A DNA stretch of 64,000 nucleotides from an uncultured Candidatus Actinomarina sp. (lineage in GTDB: Bacteria > Actinomycetota > Acidimicrobiia > Actinomarinales > Actinomarinaceae): NCBI GenBank assembly GCA_902610815.1, contig CACLXG010000002.1, positions 91,727-155,726 of the forward strand, given 5' to 3'. Shown piece after piece: positions 8,505 to 17,330 of this stretch. Numbering within the stretch: position 1 is the stretch's first letter; each line of letters begins with the position of its first letter. The notes below the pieces were generated by a model. The model was not told the origin of the DNA. It did no database searches and was given only the letters and a program-made list of their open reading frames with translations. The position numbers were made by a program, and so were the translations under genes.

Positions 8505-8578
8505 TGGGCGCTACAGGATTTGAACCTGTGACTTCTTCCTTGTAAGGGAAGCGCTCTGCCGGACTGAGCTAAGCGCCC
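8505..8578 (-). tRNA. tRNA-Val (anticodon TAC)
   Basis: The minus strand gives a full cloverleaf: acceptor stem GGGCGCT/AGCGCCC, D arm starting GCTCAG, anticodon stem CTTCC/GGAAG with loop CTTACAA (anticodon TAC), T arm ACAGG-TTCAAAT-CCTGT and discriminator A. The 3' CCA is not encoded. Its 3' half and trailer are copied at 3664 and 4365, making this the integration target of the island to its left. The remaining bases of the gap 8430-8669 are AT-rich with no gene. Confidence 0.95.
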
Positions 8579-8669
8579 TATGATAAATTATATATTATAT
8601 ATTTAAATAGATAAAAATTAATTCTCTAGAAAGCTTTTAGAAAACCTTTTCTTATAAACTATGTAAAGC

Positions 8670-10088
8670 ATGAAAAAAATTGTCATTACTGGTGGTCTTG
8701 GATATATCGGAATGGAATTATGTAAAATATATTCAGGACATTCAAGAAAAAAAGATGTAGTTGTAATAGATAATAAGTTTCACTCATCAAGGGTTGAACA
8801 ACTTAAAAGATGGGGTATTAAATTTAGACAAATTGATGTTTTAGATTCAAATAATTTAAATAAAGAAATTCATAATGCTGATATTATTTATCATCTTGCA
8901 GGCATATCAGATGTCGCAACTGTTAAGGAAGATGTAAACCCTAATCATGAAAAGTTGGTCTATGAAGTAGGGGTTGAAGGAACAAAAAATATCATTAACC
9001 TATCACCGAAAGAAACAAAAATAGTTTTTCCCTCTACGCATGTAATCTTTGAAGGACTTAAAAAAGTTCATCATAATATCGATGAGGATCATCAACCAGT
9101 TCCTGTTCTACCGTATTCAAAAGGAAAACTTGATTCTGAAAATGATCTAATTAAGTCTAATAAAAATTATGTAATTCTTAGACTGGGATCGCTCTATGGA
9201 AAATCTTTTGATTCTACGCGCTTAAATATAATGCCCAATTTATTTGCAAAAATCTCATCATTTAATGGAAAAATTACCTTATATTCAGGTGGAAAACAAC
9301 TTAAAAGTTTAGTTTCTATTATTGATGTTGTAAGGTGTATGGAGTTTGTAGGTGAAAACAAAAAAATAAATAAAGAAATATTTAATTGTGTAAATGAAAA
9401 TTTATCTGTAAGTGATGTAGCAAAGGTATGTAAAAAAATAAACAAGAAAACAGAAGTCGTCATTACAGATGATCCGGTTCCAAACGAAGGTTATACGTTA
9501 ACAAACAAAAAGATAAAAAGTAAAGGTTTTAAATTTTTAGATAGCGTAGAAGACTCCTTTAGAGAAATGATAAATTCTTGGAGTGATCAACCACAAATAC
9601 AATCAAATGAAATTATAGAATTTGGTGCTGATGAATTTGTAGACGAAAGAGGAATTATCTCTAATTATTATATTGATGATTCAATCAATATGATTGGCTA
9701 TGTAGAGTCTAGTAAAGGTTCAATTAGGGGTAATCACTACCATCCTGTACAGACACAGAAATGCCTATTGATTAAGGGAAAATATATAAGTATTACAAAA
9801 GATTTATTAGAGAAAAATTCTGTAGTTGAAACTAGATTAATTCAGGATGGGGATCTTTCAACAATACCTCCAAATGTTGCTCATACAATGGTATTTTTAG
9901 AAGATTCAGTTTTATTAAATTTAGTGAACGGCGAAAGAGAGCACCAAAACTATGATATGACCCACACTTTAAAATATGAATTAGTAAATAGACAATTAGG
10001 AGATCTTTTAGTTGAAAAAATAAAATCAAATTCTTTGAAAAAAATTGATGAAATACTTTCCGATAGTAAGTTCATAAAATTAAAGTAG
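8670..10088 (+). CDS. NAD-dependent epimerase/dehydratase fused to a cupin domain (CapF-like architecture)
   Basis: In this 472-aa protein residues 1 to about 300 form an extended-SDR Rossmann domain: ITGGLGYIG dinucleotide motif, HLAGISDV, and catalytic PYSKGK (a YxxxK pair). Residues about 320-440 form a cupin with RGNHYH, a QTQKCLLIKGK strand and PPNVAHTM. The same order occurs in CapF, where the SDR half is a reductase and the cupin half a metal-dependent epimerase acting on a UDP-sugar. A nucleotide-sugar role is supported by the adjacent methyltransferase and glycosyltransferases. The exact substrate is unknown. Confidence 0.78.
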   Translation: MKKIVITGGLGYIGMELCKIYSGHSRKKDVVVIDNKFHSSRVEQLKRWGIKFRQIDVLDSNNLNKEIHNADIIYHLAGISDVATVKEDVNPNHEKLVYEVGVEGTKNIINLSPKETKIVFPSTHVIFEGLKKVHHNIDEDHQPVPVLPYSKGKLDSENDLIKSNKNYVILRLGSLYGKSFDSTRLNIMPNLFAKISSFNGKITLYSGGKQLKSLVSIIDVVRCMEFVGENKKINKEIFNCVNENLSVSDVAKVCKKINKKTEVVITDDPVPNEGYTLTNKKIKSKGFKFLDSVEDSFREMINSWSDQPQIQSNEIIEFGADEFVDERGIISNYYIDDSINMIGYVESSKGSIRGNHYHPVQTQKCLLIKGKYISITKDLLEKNSVVETRLIQDGDLSTIPPNVAHTMVFLEDSVLLNLVNGEREHQNYDMTHTLKYELVNRQLGDLLVEKIKSNSLKKIDEILSDSKFIKLK

Positions 10089-10095
10089 TATTGTT

Positions 10096-10779
10096 GTGAC
10101 TTCTAATCCTAGTGAAAAAGATATATTAGCTCTAGAGACAATCGCTGAATTAAAAAATTACAACGGATATACATTTAATCTAATTTATCAAAACATATCT
10201 GGAAAGAACATTTTAGATTTTGGTTCAGGGTACGGCGTTTTTTGCCAATATATGGCTAAAAAAGGGTATCAGGTGGATGGATATGAAATTAATAAAGATG
10301 CATTTCTTGAATCAAAAAAAAGGGGTGTAAACACCTACTCTGAACTAAATAATATTAATAAAAAATTTGATACTATAACGTCATCAAATGTTTTGGAACA
10401 TATTGAGGATGACGTTAATGCAATTAATGAAATGCGATCATTACTAGTTGATGAAGGTATTTTAATACTTTATCTTCCTGCTTCAGAAATTGTATGGACA
10501 AAAATGGATGATGATGTAAATCACCATAGACGATATTCAAAAAAAGATTTGCATTCAAAACTTAAATCAGCAAATTTTGAAATATTGGAGTCCAGATATG
10601 TTGATTTTATAGGATGGTTTACATTAATTATTTTTAAAATTTTAAAAATTCAACCAAAATTTAACAAAAAACTAATAATTTTTTACGATAAGGTTTTCTT
10701 TAAATTTTTAAAATATCTTGATATTGTTTTTAAAAATTTAATTGGTAAAAATATTCTGGTGGTTGCTAAAAAAAATTAG
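10096..10779 (+). CDS. class I SAM-dependent methyltransferase
   Basis: This 227-aa protein has SAM-binding motif I ILDFGSGYGVF (about residues 34-44), an acidic YEIN after strand 2 and a DTITSSNVLEHIED motif-II/post-I region. It is of the Methyltransf_11/23 type found in polysaccharide clusters. It follows the epimerase by 7 bp and begins with GTG. It probably methylates a sugar or lipid-linked intermediate; this is inferred from context. Its 3' end meets the convergent GT2 gene almost base to base. Confidence 0.75.
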   Translation: MTSNPSEKDILALETIAELKNYNGYTFNLIYQNISGKNILDFGSGYGVFCQYMAKKGYQVDGYEINKDAFLESKKRGVNTYSELNNINKKFDTITSSNVLEHIEDDVNAINEMRSLLVDEGILILYLPASEIVWTKMDDDVNHHRRYSKKDLHSKLKSANFEILESRYVDFIGWFTLIIFKILKIQPKFNKKLIIFYDKVFFKFLKYLDIVFKNLIGKNILVVAKKN

Positions 10780-10780
10780 T

Positions 10781-11470
10781 TTAGAATATTCTTTTTTTAA
10801 ATATCATATAAATAACTTTAAAAACATGTCTGCCCTTAATCTTTTTTCCTTCTGCGAATGTTCTACCAGAATATGAAATAGGAACTTCATAATGTATTGT
10901 AGAATTTTGAATTGCAAGTGAAAGAATTTCAGCGTGTTGCTCCCATCCTTTTGATTTGATTTTATTTATGTCAACACTTTCTTTTTTGATACATAAATAA
11001 CATGAATAAATATCTGTAAAGGTTGTATTATTTAATAAATTAAAAATTCCGGTAATTACTTTATTGCCTAATTTATGAAAAAAATTATATACTCTTATAT
11101 AATCTGGTGATAAATTTCTGCTTCCAATTATTACTTCAGCGTTGAAATTTTCAATTACATAAAATATTTTTGAGTAATCATTTGGATCATATTCTAAATC
11201 TGCATCTTGAAAAAGGATATAATCACCAGTAGCAATCTTTAATCCTTCTTTTATAGCTGCACCTTTTCCTGAATTTTTTTTCAATTTAATAAAATGATTG
11301 TATAATTGGACATTTTTTGACAACAACTCAGCTGATCCATCTGTAGATCCATCATCAATTACTATGATCTCTAAAGAAATAGTTTCGTTATTCTGCTTAT
11401 TTACTTTTTCAAGTATTTCAATAACAGTATCTTCTTCATTATAAAGTGGTATCAATATTGAAATCTTCAT
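10781..11470 (-). CDS. GT2 glycosyltransferase (dolichyl-phosphate glucose/mannose synthase-like)
   Basis: This 229-aa protein has ISILIPLYNEEDTV, VIDDGSTDGS, NSGKGAAIKEG and FQDADLEYDP, the motif order of polyprenyl-phosphate glycosyltransferases. It probably charges undecaprenyl phosphate with a hexose on the inner face of the membrane. It is the second such enzyme here (compare 2887-3585). No C-terminal membrane anchor is visible. The 143-bp gap to the next gene contains a small CCTCT/AGAGG stem but no T tract. Confidence 0.8.
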   Translation of the reverse strand: MKISILIPLYNEEDTVIEILEKVNKQNNETISLEIIVIDDGSTDGSAELLSKNVQLYNHFIKLKKNSGKGAAIKEGLKIATGDYILFQDADLEYDPNDYSKIFYVIENFNAEVIIGSRNLSPDYIRVYNFFHKLGNKVITGIFNLLNNTTFTDIYSCYLCIKKESVDINKIKSKGWEQHAEILSLAIQNSTIHYEVPISYSGRTFAEGKKIKGRHVFKVIYMIFKKRIF

Positions 11471-11613
11471 GTAGTTAATTCTAATTATTAAAATAAATTT
11501 ATCATCCTTAAAAATTCATCAAACTTTCCAATTCAAAAACTTAGAACAGTCCCTCTTTTAGAGGAAATCCAGAAAGAAATTAATAATATATAAAAGTTTT
11601 AAAAAATTTAAAA

Positions 11614-13161
11614 TTATTTATTTAAGCTAAAAATTAATTTTGTTAAGGAATAAGAAAAATAAAATATCGCAAAATTTACTACAAGTAAGTAACTTGTATC
11701 TAAATTGTAATATATATCAGAGAATGATAAAAACTTTTCAACTTTCTGAATATTTAAATTACCAAAAAACGATGAATTGTTTATAAAATCCCTCAAGTTA
11801 ATTAGTTTAAAAATGTCCACAAAATATATATTTCTTAATGAAGCGCTTAAGATAGTTTCGTAATTAAAAAAGGCTTTTAATACTTCAATGTAATAATTTT
11901 CTGCAGTAAATCCGACTTTTGTTCCCCAAAGTGATAAACCAGGATTTAAAGTGAGATTTTCTGAGGAATAAAAAAATAAATAACCTATGTAAGTAAAAAT
12001 AGTTGATATTTTAGCAAACAAAGCAAGACGTATATTAAATAAATATTTAGATGTTAATAAAATACAAATAGGAATTAATCCTATCAATAGCCTTTGTCCA
12101 TATGCTACCTCCCTACCTTGCCAAATTAAAAGTGGAACTGAACTCGCTCCAAAATAAAAAAACAAAAGTAGCTTGTCAGTCGTTTTTAAGTTGTCTCTTA
12201 AGTATTTTGTAAAAAAGACAATAAAAGCCAAAAAAATAATAGGGGCTGAATAAACAATCCCCATGTTTGTTGAAAAAAATAGATTTGGCAATTTTAATAA
12301 ACCAGATATAAGCTGCTCAATGTTTAGACTTGAAGCATACTCTCCACTTTCAATTCCATATGTATTCAAGAGCATAAAATTATCTTGATATAGTTTTCTG
12401 GACAAAATAATGTACAAAGTTGTGAATAAAGAAATTTTAAAAAAAGAAACTGAGATAGTTTTAAAATTATATATAAATTTATTTCTATAAATAAGTAAAA
12501 GAATAATTGAGTATAAAAATGTTGAGGGGCGAGTTATAGCAAGACAAAAATATACTAATAACAATTTTGTAATGTCATTATTATTAAATTTTTTCGATAA
12601 TTCTTTCTCATAAATATAAATTAAAGAACTACAAAGAAAAAACTCTACTGCGTGAGCCATCAAAAAACGAGTTGAAACAAAGTGGATCAAAGTGCTAATT
12701 AGTCCACAAAAAATTAACAAGCCAGCATATTTATTATTGTATTTTTTTATTACTATTGAAATTATTTTTAAGCCAAGATATGTATATAAAAGTCCAGAAA
12801 TGAAAAATCCTAGATATGCAAATGATTTAACAGGGTTTGTTCTCGTATTGTTAACTGATGTTTCAATTAATTTATCTAGTTGGCTAAATAAATATACAAA
12901 AGGAGAGGCTAAATATCCCGCACCTGGAGGATGAGAGGGTGCATTTGTTTCAGGATGAAATATACTACTTTCGATTTTATAATCATTTTTGTAATCTAAG
13001 TCTTGATCAAATGCTATTGTTGCTGAATGAAGCCAATAAGACATATCGTCTGCTGGAATTCCCAAGCTAGAATTATTAAAAATCCATAAAGGCTTAAACA
13101 AGAGTGTAATTAGTAAAAATGTAAGAAGAAATAATTTATTTTTTTTTAAGCTTTTAAACAT
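11614..13161 (-). CDS. multi-pass membrane GT-C type glycosyltransferase
   Basis: This 515-aa protein has about ten or more hydrophobic helices. After the first helix comes PADDMSYW (about residues 36-43), an acidic pair in the first outer loop typical of GT-C enzymes that use polyprenyl-phosphate sugars. It is followed by HPPGAGYLASPF, similar to PMT/ArnT-like proteins (GT39/GT83). It would transfer a lipid-linked sugar outside the membrane, fitting with the two polyprenyl-phosphate sugar synthases nearby. Acceptor unknown. Confidence 0.65.
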   Translation of the reverse strand: MFKSLKKNKLFLLTFLLITLLFKPLWIFNNSSLGIPADDMSYWLHSATIAFDQDLDYKNDYKIESSIFHPETNAPSHPPGAGYLASPFVYLFSQLDKLIETSVNNTRTNPVKSFAYLGFFISGLLYTYLGLKIISIVIKKYNNKYAGLLIFCGLISTLIHFVSTRFLMAHAVEFFLCSSLIYIYEKELSKKFNNNDITKLLLVYFCLAITRPSTFLYSIILLLIYRNKFIYNFKTISVSFFKISLFTTLYIILSRKLYQDNFMLLNTYGIESGEYASSLNIEQLISGLLKLPNLFFSTNMGIVYSAPIIFLAFIVFFTKYLRDNLKTTDKLLLFFYFGASSVPLLIWQGREVAYGQRLLIGLIPICILLTSKYLFNIRLALFAKISTIFTYIGYLFFYSSENLTLNPGLSLWGTKVGFTAENYYIEVLKAFFNYETILSASLRNIYFVDIFKLINLRDFINNSSFFGNLNIQKVEKFLSFSDIYYNLDTSYLLVVNFAIFYFSYSLTKLIFSLNK

Positions 13162-13185
13162 ATTGTAAAAGCTCTATTTATATTT

Positions 13186-16100
13186 TTAACTACATCCAAG
13201 TGAGTTTCCACAGTTTAAGCACTTGTAACAAGAACCATTTCTGATTGTTATATGTCCACAGTCAGGACAAGCAGGTGCATCTCCCATCATATCGCCAAGT
13301 ACTTCTTGTACAGTAGCAACTGAATTTTCAGCTTGCTCTACAGCGACAGGTTCTGTTTGTTGTACAGACGCTGTTGGCTGTGGTTTCTCCTCTACAGCGA
13401 CAGGTTCTGTTTGTTTTTTATCTTTTGGTGGAACCTGAACAATATCTGTTCTATCCAAATATTCAAGACCAAGGGCCCTAAAAACATAGTCTATTATTGA
13501 ATTACTCATTTTAATGTTTTCATGTCCTTCAACCATACCTCTTGGTTCAAACGTTTGGAAAGTAAACGTATCTACAAACTCTTCTAGAGGAACTCCATAC
13601 TGAAGTCCTTTTGAAACGGCTATGGCAAAGCATCCAAGCACTCCTTTAAGAGTCGCTCCTTCTTTAGCGATATCAATAAAAACTTCTCCCAATGTTCCAT
13701 CAGGATATTCACCGGTTCTCAAGTAAACCTTATGTCCAGCAACTCTAGCCTCTTGTGTCCAACCTTCTCTTCTTTCAGGCAGTAAGAATCTTGGTCTGTT
13801 GACTCCTGCATAAGCTCTTGTTGGACTGGTACCAGGTGCAAAGTTTCCCTGAACAAGCATTGCTTCTTCTTCAAGAATCTTATTTACTTCAGGATCACTT
13901 TCATCAGAATCTCCTTCATCTGAAGATGCTGAAAGTGGTTGTGATGCTTTAGACCCATCTCGATAAATAGCTATAGCTTTTACTCCAATTTTTGCAGATT
14001 CAAAATAACAATCTTCAATATCTTGAACAGTAGCCTCGTTTGGCATGTTCACTGTTTTAGAAATTGCTCCAGAAATGAATGGTTGAGCTGCAGCCATCAT
14101 TCTCACATGGCCCATGTAATGAATAAATCTCTCACCATCTTTACCACACTTGTTAGCACAATCAAACACTTCAAGATGTTCTTCTTTAAGATGTGGAGCC
14201 CCTTCTATTTTCTGTGTTCCACAAATATCTAGATTTGCTTGAGCTATCTCATTTCTTGTAAACCCTAACTTCTCCAAGAGATTAAAGTCAAAAGATGTAT
14301 ACTCTTCTTCATCAATTCCAAGATTTTTCAAAGTATCTTCACCAAGTACAAAAACATTAAAGGCGTGTTGGATTTCAAAAGCTCCTGGAAGAGCATTTTC
14401 AATTTTTTCAATATCATTTTCTGAAAGGCCTTTGTCAATAAGCGATTCTCTATTTACATATGGAGAGTTTTCAAGAGACATGGAACCAATAACATACTGA
14501 ATTATTTCATTTACTTTACTGTTTTCATATCCAAGAGATTGCAGTGCAGGACCTATAGACTGGTTAGCAATCTTCATATAACCACCACCAGCAAGTTTTT
14601 TAAACTTCATTAATGCAAAGTCTGGCTCAACTCCAGTGGTATCACAGTCCATTAAGAGACCGATAGTACCGGTTGGAGCCAATACTGTTGCCTGAGCGTT
14701 TCTATAACCATTCTTGGTTCCAAGCTCGACAGCTTCATCCCACGATAGTTGAGCTGCTTCAAGTAAGTCTGTAGGACACAATTCCTGGTTTATTGCAATT
14801 AAATCATGGCTTAAACCTTCATAATTGTTTGTATCATATGCTGCTTTTCTGTGATTATTCATAACTCTGAGCATATTTTCACTATTTTCTTCATATTTAG
14901 GGAATGGACCAACAATACCTGCCATTTCAGCAGAAGCTTTGTAAGCTTCTCCAGTAAGCATCGCTGTTAAAGCTCCAGCAATTGCTCTTCCAAGATCAGA
15001 GTCATAAGCAATACCTTTTCTCATTAATAATGATCCGAGGTTTGCATAACCAAGTCCTAAAGTTCTGTAATCGTAGGAACCTTGTGCAATTTCTTTTGAA
15101 GGGAACTGAGCCATCTCAACTGAAATTTCAAGAACAATTGTCCATATTCTTAGTGCATGCTTATATGAAGCAATATCAAAAACCTGTGTCTCGTCATCGT
15201 AAAATTTAACAAGGTTAAGGCTTGCTAAGTTACAAGCTGTATTGTCTAAGAATAAGTATTCTGAACAAGGATTTGATGCACGAATACGTCCACCTTCTGG
15301 GGAAGTGTGCCATTCATTTATGGTGGTGTCATATTGAACACCAGGATCTGCACATTTCCAAGCTGCATCTGCAATTTTATTCCAAAGCTCTCTTGCTTTA
15401 ACACTTCTAATTACAGACCCATCTGTTCTTGCAATAAGGTCCCAGTCCCCATCTTCTTCAACAGCTTTAACAAAATCTGCTGGTACACGAACAGAGTTAT
15501 TTGAGTTTTGACCAGATACAGTAGCGTATGCTTCACCATTAAAATCAGCGGGATATCCAGCTGCAATCAATGCTCTTGCCTTATCTTCTTCAATAGCTTT
15601 CCACTCAATGAAGTCTTCAATATCGGGGTGGTCAAGATCCAAAATGACCATTTTTGCAGCTCTTCTTGTTGTACCGCCAGATTTAATTGCGCCAGCAGCT
15701 CTATCACCAATTTTAAGGAATGACATAACACCAGAAGAAACTCCACCACCTGATAATTGCTCTCCTTCACCTCTGAGGTTAGAGAAGTTTGTTCCGGTAC
15801 CTGATCCAAATTTAAATAGTCGTGCTTCTTTGACCCAGAGGTCCATTATTCCGCCTTCATTAACTAAATCATCATCAATAGATTGAATAAAACAAGCATG
15901 GGGTTGTGGTCGTGAATAAGAGTCTTCACCTTCAGTTAGTTTTCCTGTTTTTGGATCAACATACCAAAAACCTTGAGCTGGTCCTGTTAGATCATATTTA
16001 TAATTTAAACCAGTGTTAAACCATTGGGGGCTGTTAGGAGCTGCCATTTGTGTTGCAAGCATATATTTAAGTTCATCTTCAAAAGCTTGTGCGTCATCTG

Positions 16101-16455
16101 AGGATGCAAAATAACCAGTTGTTTCACCCCAATGTCTCCAGGTTTCAGCTAATCGATCAAAAACTTGTCTTGAGGAGGATTCTGGACCAAGAACTGTGTC
16201 GCCATTTTCATCTTTTAATTCATTACCATCGGCATCTAGTTGAGGTACACCTGCTTTTCTAAAATATTTTGAAACCATGATGTCTGTTGCCACCTGTGAC
16301 CATGTAGAAGGAATCTCTACATCATTCATTTCAAACACTACGGAGCCATCAGGATTAGTAATTTTTGAACTTCGCTTTTCCCATGATATGTTGTTGTATG
16401 GGTTACCCGGTGTTGTATATTTTCTGTCTATTTTTAGCCCTGATTTTTTTGCCAC
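13186..16455 (-). CDS. nrdJ: adenosylcobalamin-dependent ribonucleotide reductase (class II)
   Basis: This 1089-aa enzyme reduces ribonucleotides to deoxyribonucleotides using a B12-derived thiyl radical. Visible are the PHACFIQS active-site Cys region, NPCSEY with the radical-site Cys, LASLNLVKF, APTGTIGL, and a C-terminal zinc-ribbon-like tail CPDCGH...CYKCLNCG that shuttles reducing equivalents. A Pro/Thr/Val/Glu-rich linker with PVAVE repeats precedes the tail. It starts with GTG, preceded by a good AAGGAG site (16461-16468). Two NrdR-like boxes lie just upstream. Codon use is less AT-biased than in the neighbouring glycan genes. Confidence 0.95.
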   Translation of the reverse strand: MAKKSGLKIDRKYTTPGNPYNNISWEKRSSKITNPDGSVVFEMNDVEIPSTWSQVATDIMVSKYFRKAGVPQLDADGNELKDENGDTVLGPESSSRQVFDRLAETWRHWGETTGYFASSDDAQAFEDELKYMLATQMAAPNSPQWFNTGLNYKYDLTGPAQGFWYVDPKTGKLTEGEDSYSRPQPHACFIQSIDDDLVNEGGIMDLWVKEARLFKFGSGTGTNFSNLRGEGEQLSGGGVSSGVMSFLKIGDRAAGAIKSGGTTRRAAKMVILDLDHPDIEDFIEWKAIEEDKARALIAAGYPADFNGEAYATVSGQNSNNSVRVPADFVKAVEEDGDWDLIARTDGSVIRSVKARELWNKIADAAWKCADPGVQYDTTINEWHTSPEGGRIRASNPCSEYLFLDNTACNLASLNLVKFYDDETQVFDIASYKHALRIWTIVLEISVEMAQFPSKEIAQGSYDYRTLGLGYANLGSLLMRKGIAYDSDLGRAIAGALTAMLTGEAYKASAEMAGIVGPFPKYEENSENMLRVMNNHRKAAYDTNNYEGLSHDLIAINQELCPTDLLEAAQLSWDEAVELGTKNGYRNAQATVLAPTGTIGLLMDCDTTGVEPDFALMKFKKLAGGGYMKIANQSIGPALQSLGYENSKVNEIIQYVIGSMSLENSPYVNRESLIDKGLSENDIEKIENALPGAFEIQHAFNVFVLGEDTLKNLGIDEEEYTSFDFNLLEKLGFTRNEIAQANLDICGTQKIEGAPHLKEEHLEVFDCANKCGKDGERFIHYMGHVRMMAAAQPFISGAISKTVNMPNEATVQDIEDCYFESAKIGVKAIAIYRDGSKASQPLSASSDEGDSDESDPEVNKILEEEAMLVQGNFAPGTSPTRAYAGVNRPRFLLPERREGWTQEARVAGHKVYLRTGEYPDGTLGEVFIDIAKEGATLKGVLGCFAIAVSKGLQYGVPLEEFVDTFTFQTFEPRGMVEGHENIKMSNSIIDYVFRALGLEYLDRTDIVQVPPKDKKQTEPVAVEEKPQPTASVQQTEPVAVEQAENSVATVQEVLGDMMGDAPACPDCGHITIRNGSCYKCLNCGNSLGCS

Positions 16456-16469
16456 TTTTTCTCCTTTTA

Positions 16470-16516
16470 TAACTAAATATTGTATGGGGAATACAAAATA
16501 ACACTAAATGTAGTGT
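16470..16516 (-). promoter_or_regulatory. paired NrdR boxes upstream of nrdJ
   Basis: Bases 16501-16516 read acactaaatgtagtgt, a near-perfect palindrome matching the NrdR box consensus (ACACwATATATwGTGT-like). Bases 16470-16485 read taactaaatattgtat, a weaker match. The centres are 31 bp apart, three helical turns, the usual arrangement for cooperative NrdR binding. The proximal box abuts the nrdJ ribosome-binding site. Repression of nrdJ by NrdR is inferred; no nrdR gene lies in the window. The divergent gene at 16579 could share control. Confidence 0.75.
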
Positions 16517-16578
16517 TTTATAACTATATTATAAAGTGCTTACAATATCAAGCTTTTCCAAGTAAAATTTTCGCGAGG

Positions 16579-17325
16579 ATGTTTCAAATTCAATTACGTT
16601 ATTTTCAATATATTCTATCTTTTGCAATTTTTGCAGGGGTTTTACTCTCAAGTAAACCATTAATCACAGCTTGCTTCGTTGGTCTTACTTTAATTTGGCT
16701 TACAGAAATGCTTATCAGTCAATTTGATATAAAATCAGATCAATACATCATAGTTCTAATTGTTTTATTATTATCTTTTTCTTCAGTTGCAATTCAAAGT
16801 ATTATTTCTGATACAAATCAAGCCGAAATACTTATCTCCTGTTTTTTGATTACAATTATTTATTTTTTATTACAAAAGAATGTAAATATATACAAAATTG
16901 GAAATATATTTATGCTTTTAATATTTTCTTTTTTGATAAATAGATTCATTACTATTGAAACTTTTCAAGAAGATATTTTTTATATTTCTTACTTGTATCT
17001 TTTACTACTCTTTTTAAAAACACTTGCAACATATTTCAGCGTTCAGTTCAGTAACTTTCAGTTCTTTTTTAATTTTTTTATAGTTTCAATAGTGTTTGTT
17101 GGTATAAGCAGCTTTTATTCTCTTAATACTCTAAATATCTTACTAGCTGGATTAACAACAGCACTATTCACAACATTAATTACTTTTATGTTTGTAAAAA
17201 TTCGCCTTGAATATGAACTAACAACACGACTAACTGACCAAATTTACATATTTGACTTCATGCTGGCTTTCATAGCATCGCTGTACATTGTTGATTCACT
17301 AAATGTTGTAAATGGTTTATTCTAA
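16579..17325 (+). CDS. integral membrane protein of unknown function
   Basis: From the ATG at 16579 (preceded by GCGAGG) this is about 248 aa with some seven or eight hydrophobic helices and very little soluble loop. An in-frame ATG at 16480 exists but would run through the NrdR boxes, so the later start is preferred. The C-terminal segment RLTDQIYIFDFMLAFI is loosely reminiscent of the end of phosphatidate cytidylyltransferase (CdsA/CarS), but the signature Asp residues are not convincing. It is 5 bp upstream of a GNAT gene and heads a three-gene operon. Confidence 0.7.
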   Translation: MFQIQLRYFQYILSFAIFAGVLLSSKPLITACFVGLTLIWLTEMLISQFDIKSDQYIIVLIVLLLSFSSVAIQSIISDTNQAEILISCFLITIIYFLLQKNVNIYKIGNIFMLLIFSFLINRFITIETFQEDIFYISYLYLLLLFLKTLATYFSVQFSNFQFFFNFFIVSIVFVGISSFYSLNTLNILLAGLTTALFTTLITFMFVKIRLEYELTTRLTDQIYIFDFMLAFIASLYIVDSLNVVNGLF

Positions 17326-17330
17326 GCTTT

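Noticed and set aside
11525..11600. Terminator between the GT2 gene and the GT-C gene (CCTCTTTTAGAGG hairpin)
   Set aside because: The stem is only 5 bp and no run of T follows in either direction, so it is not a convincing intrinsic terminator.
15307..15886. Several open frames opposite nrdJ
   Set aside because: They overlap a full-length, highly conserved nrdJ on the other strand and have Cys/Ser-rich compositions typical of antisense frames.
16480..16578. N-terminal extension of the membrane protein starting at ATG 16480
   Set aside because: It would translate through the NrdR operator region and adds a non-hydrophobic leader. ATG 16579 has a GAGG-like site and starts at the first helix.
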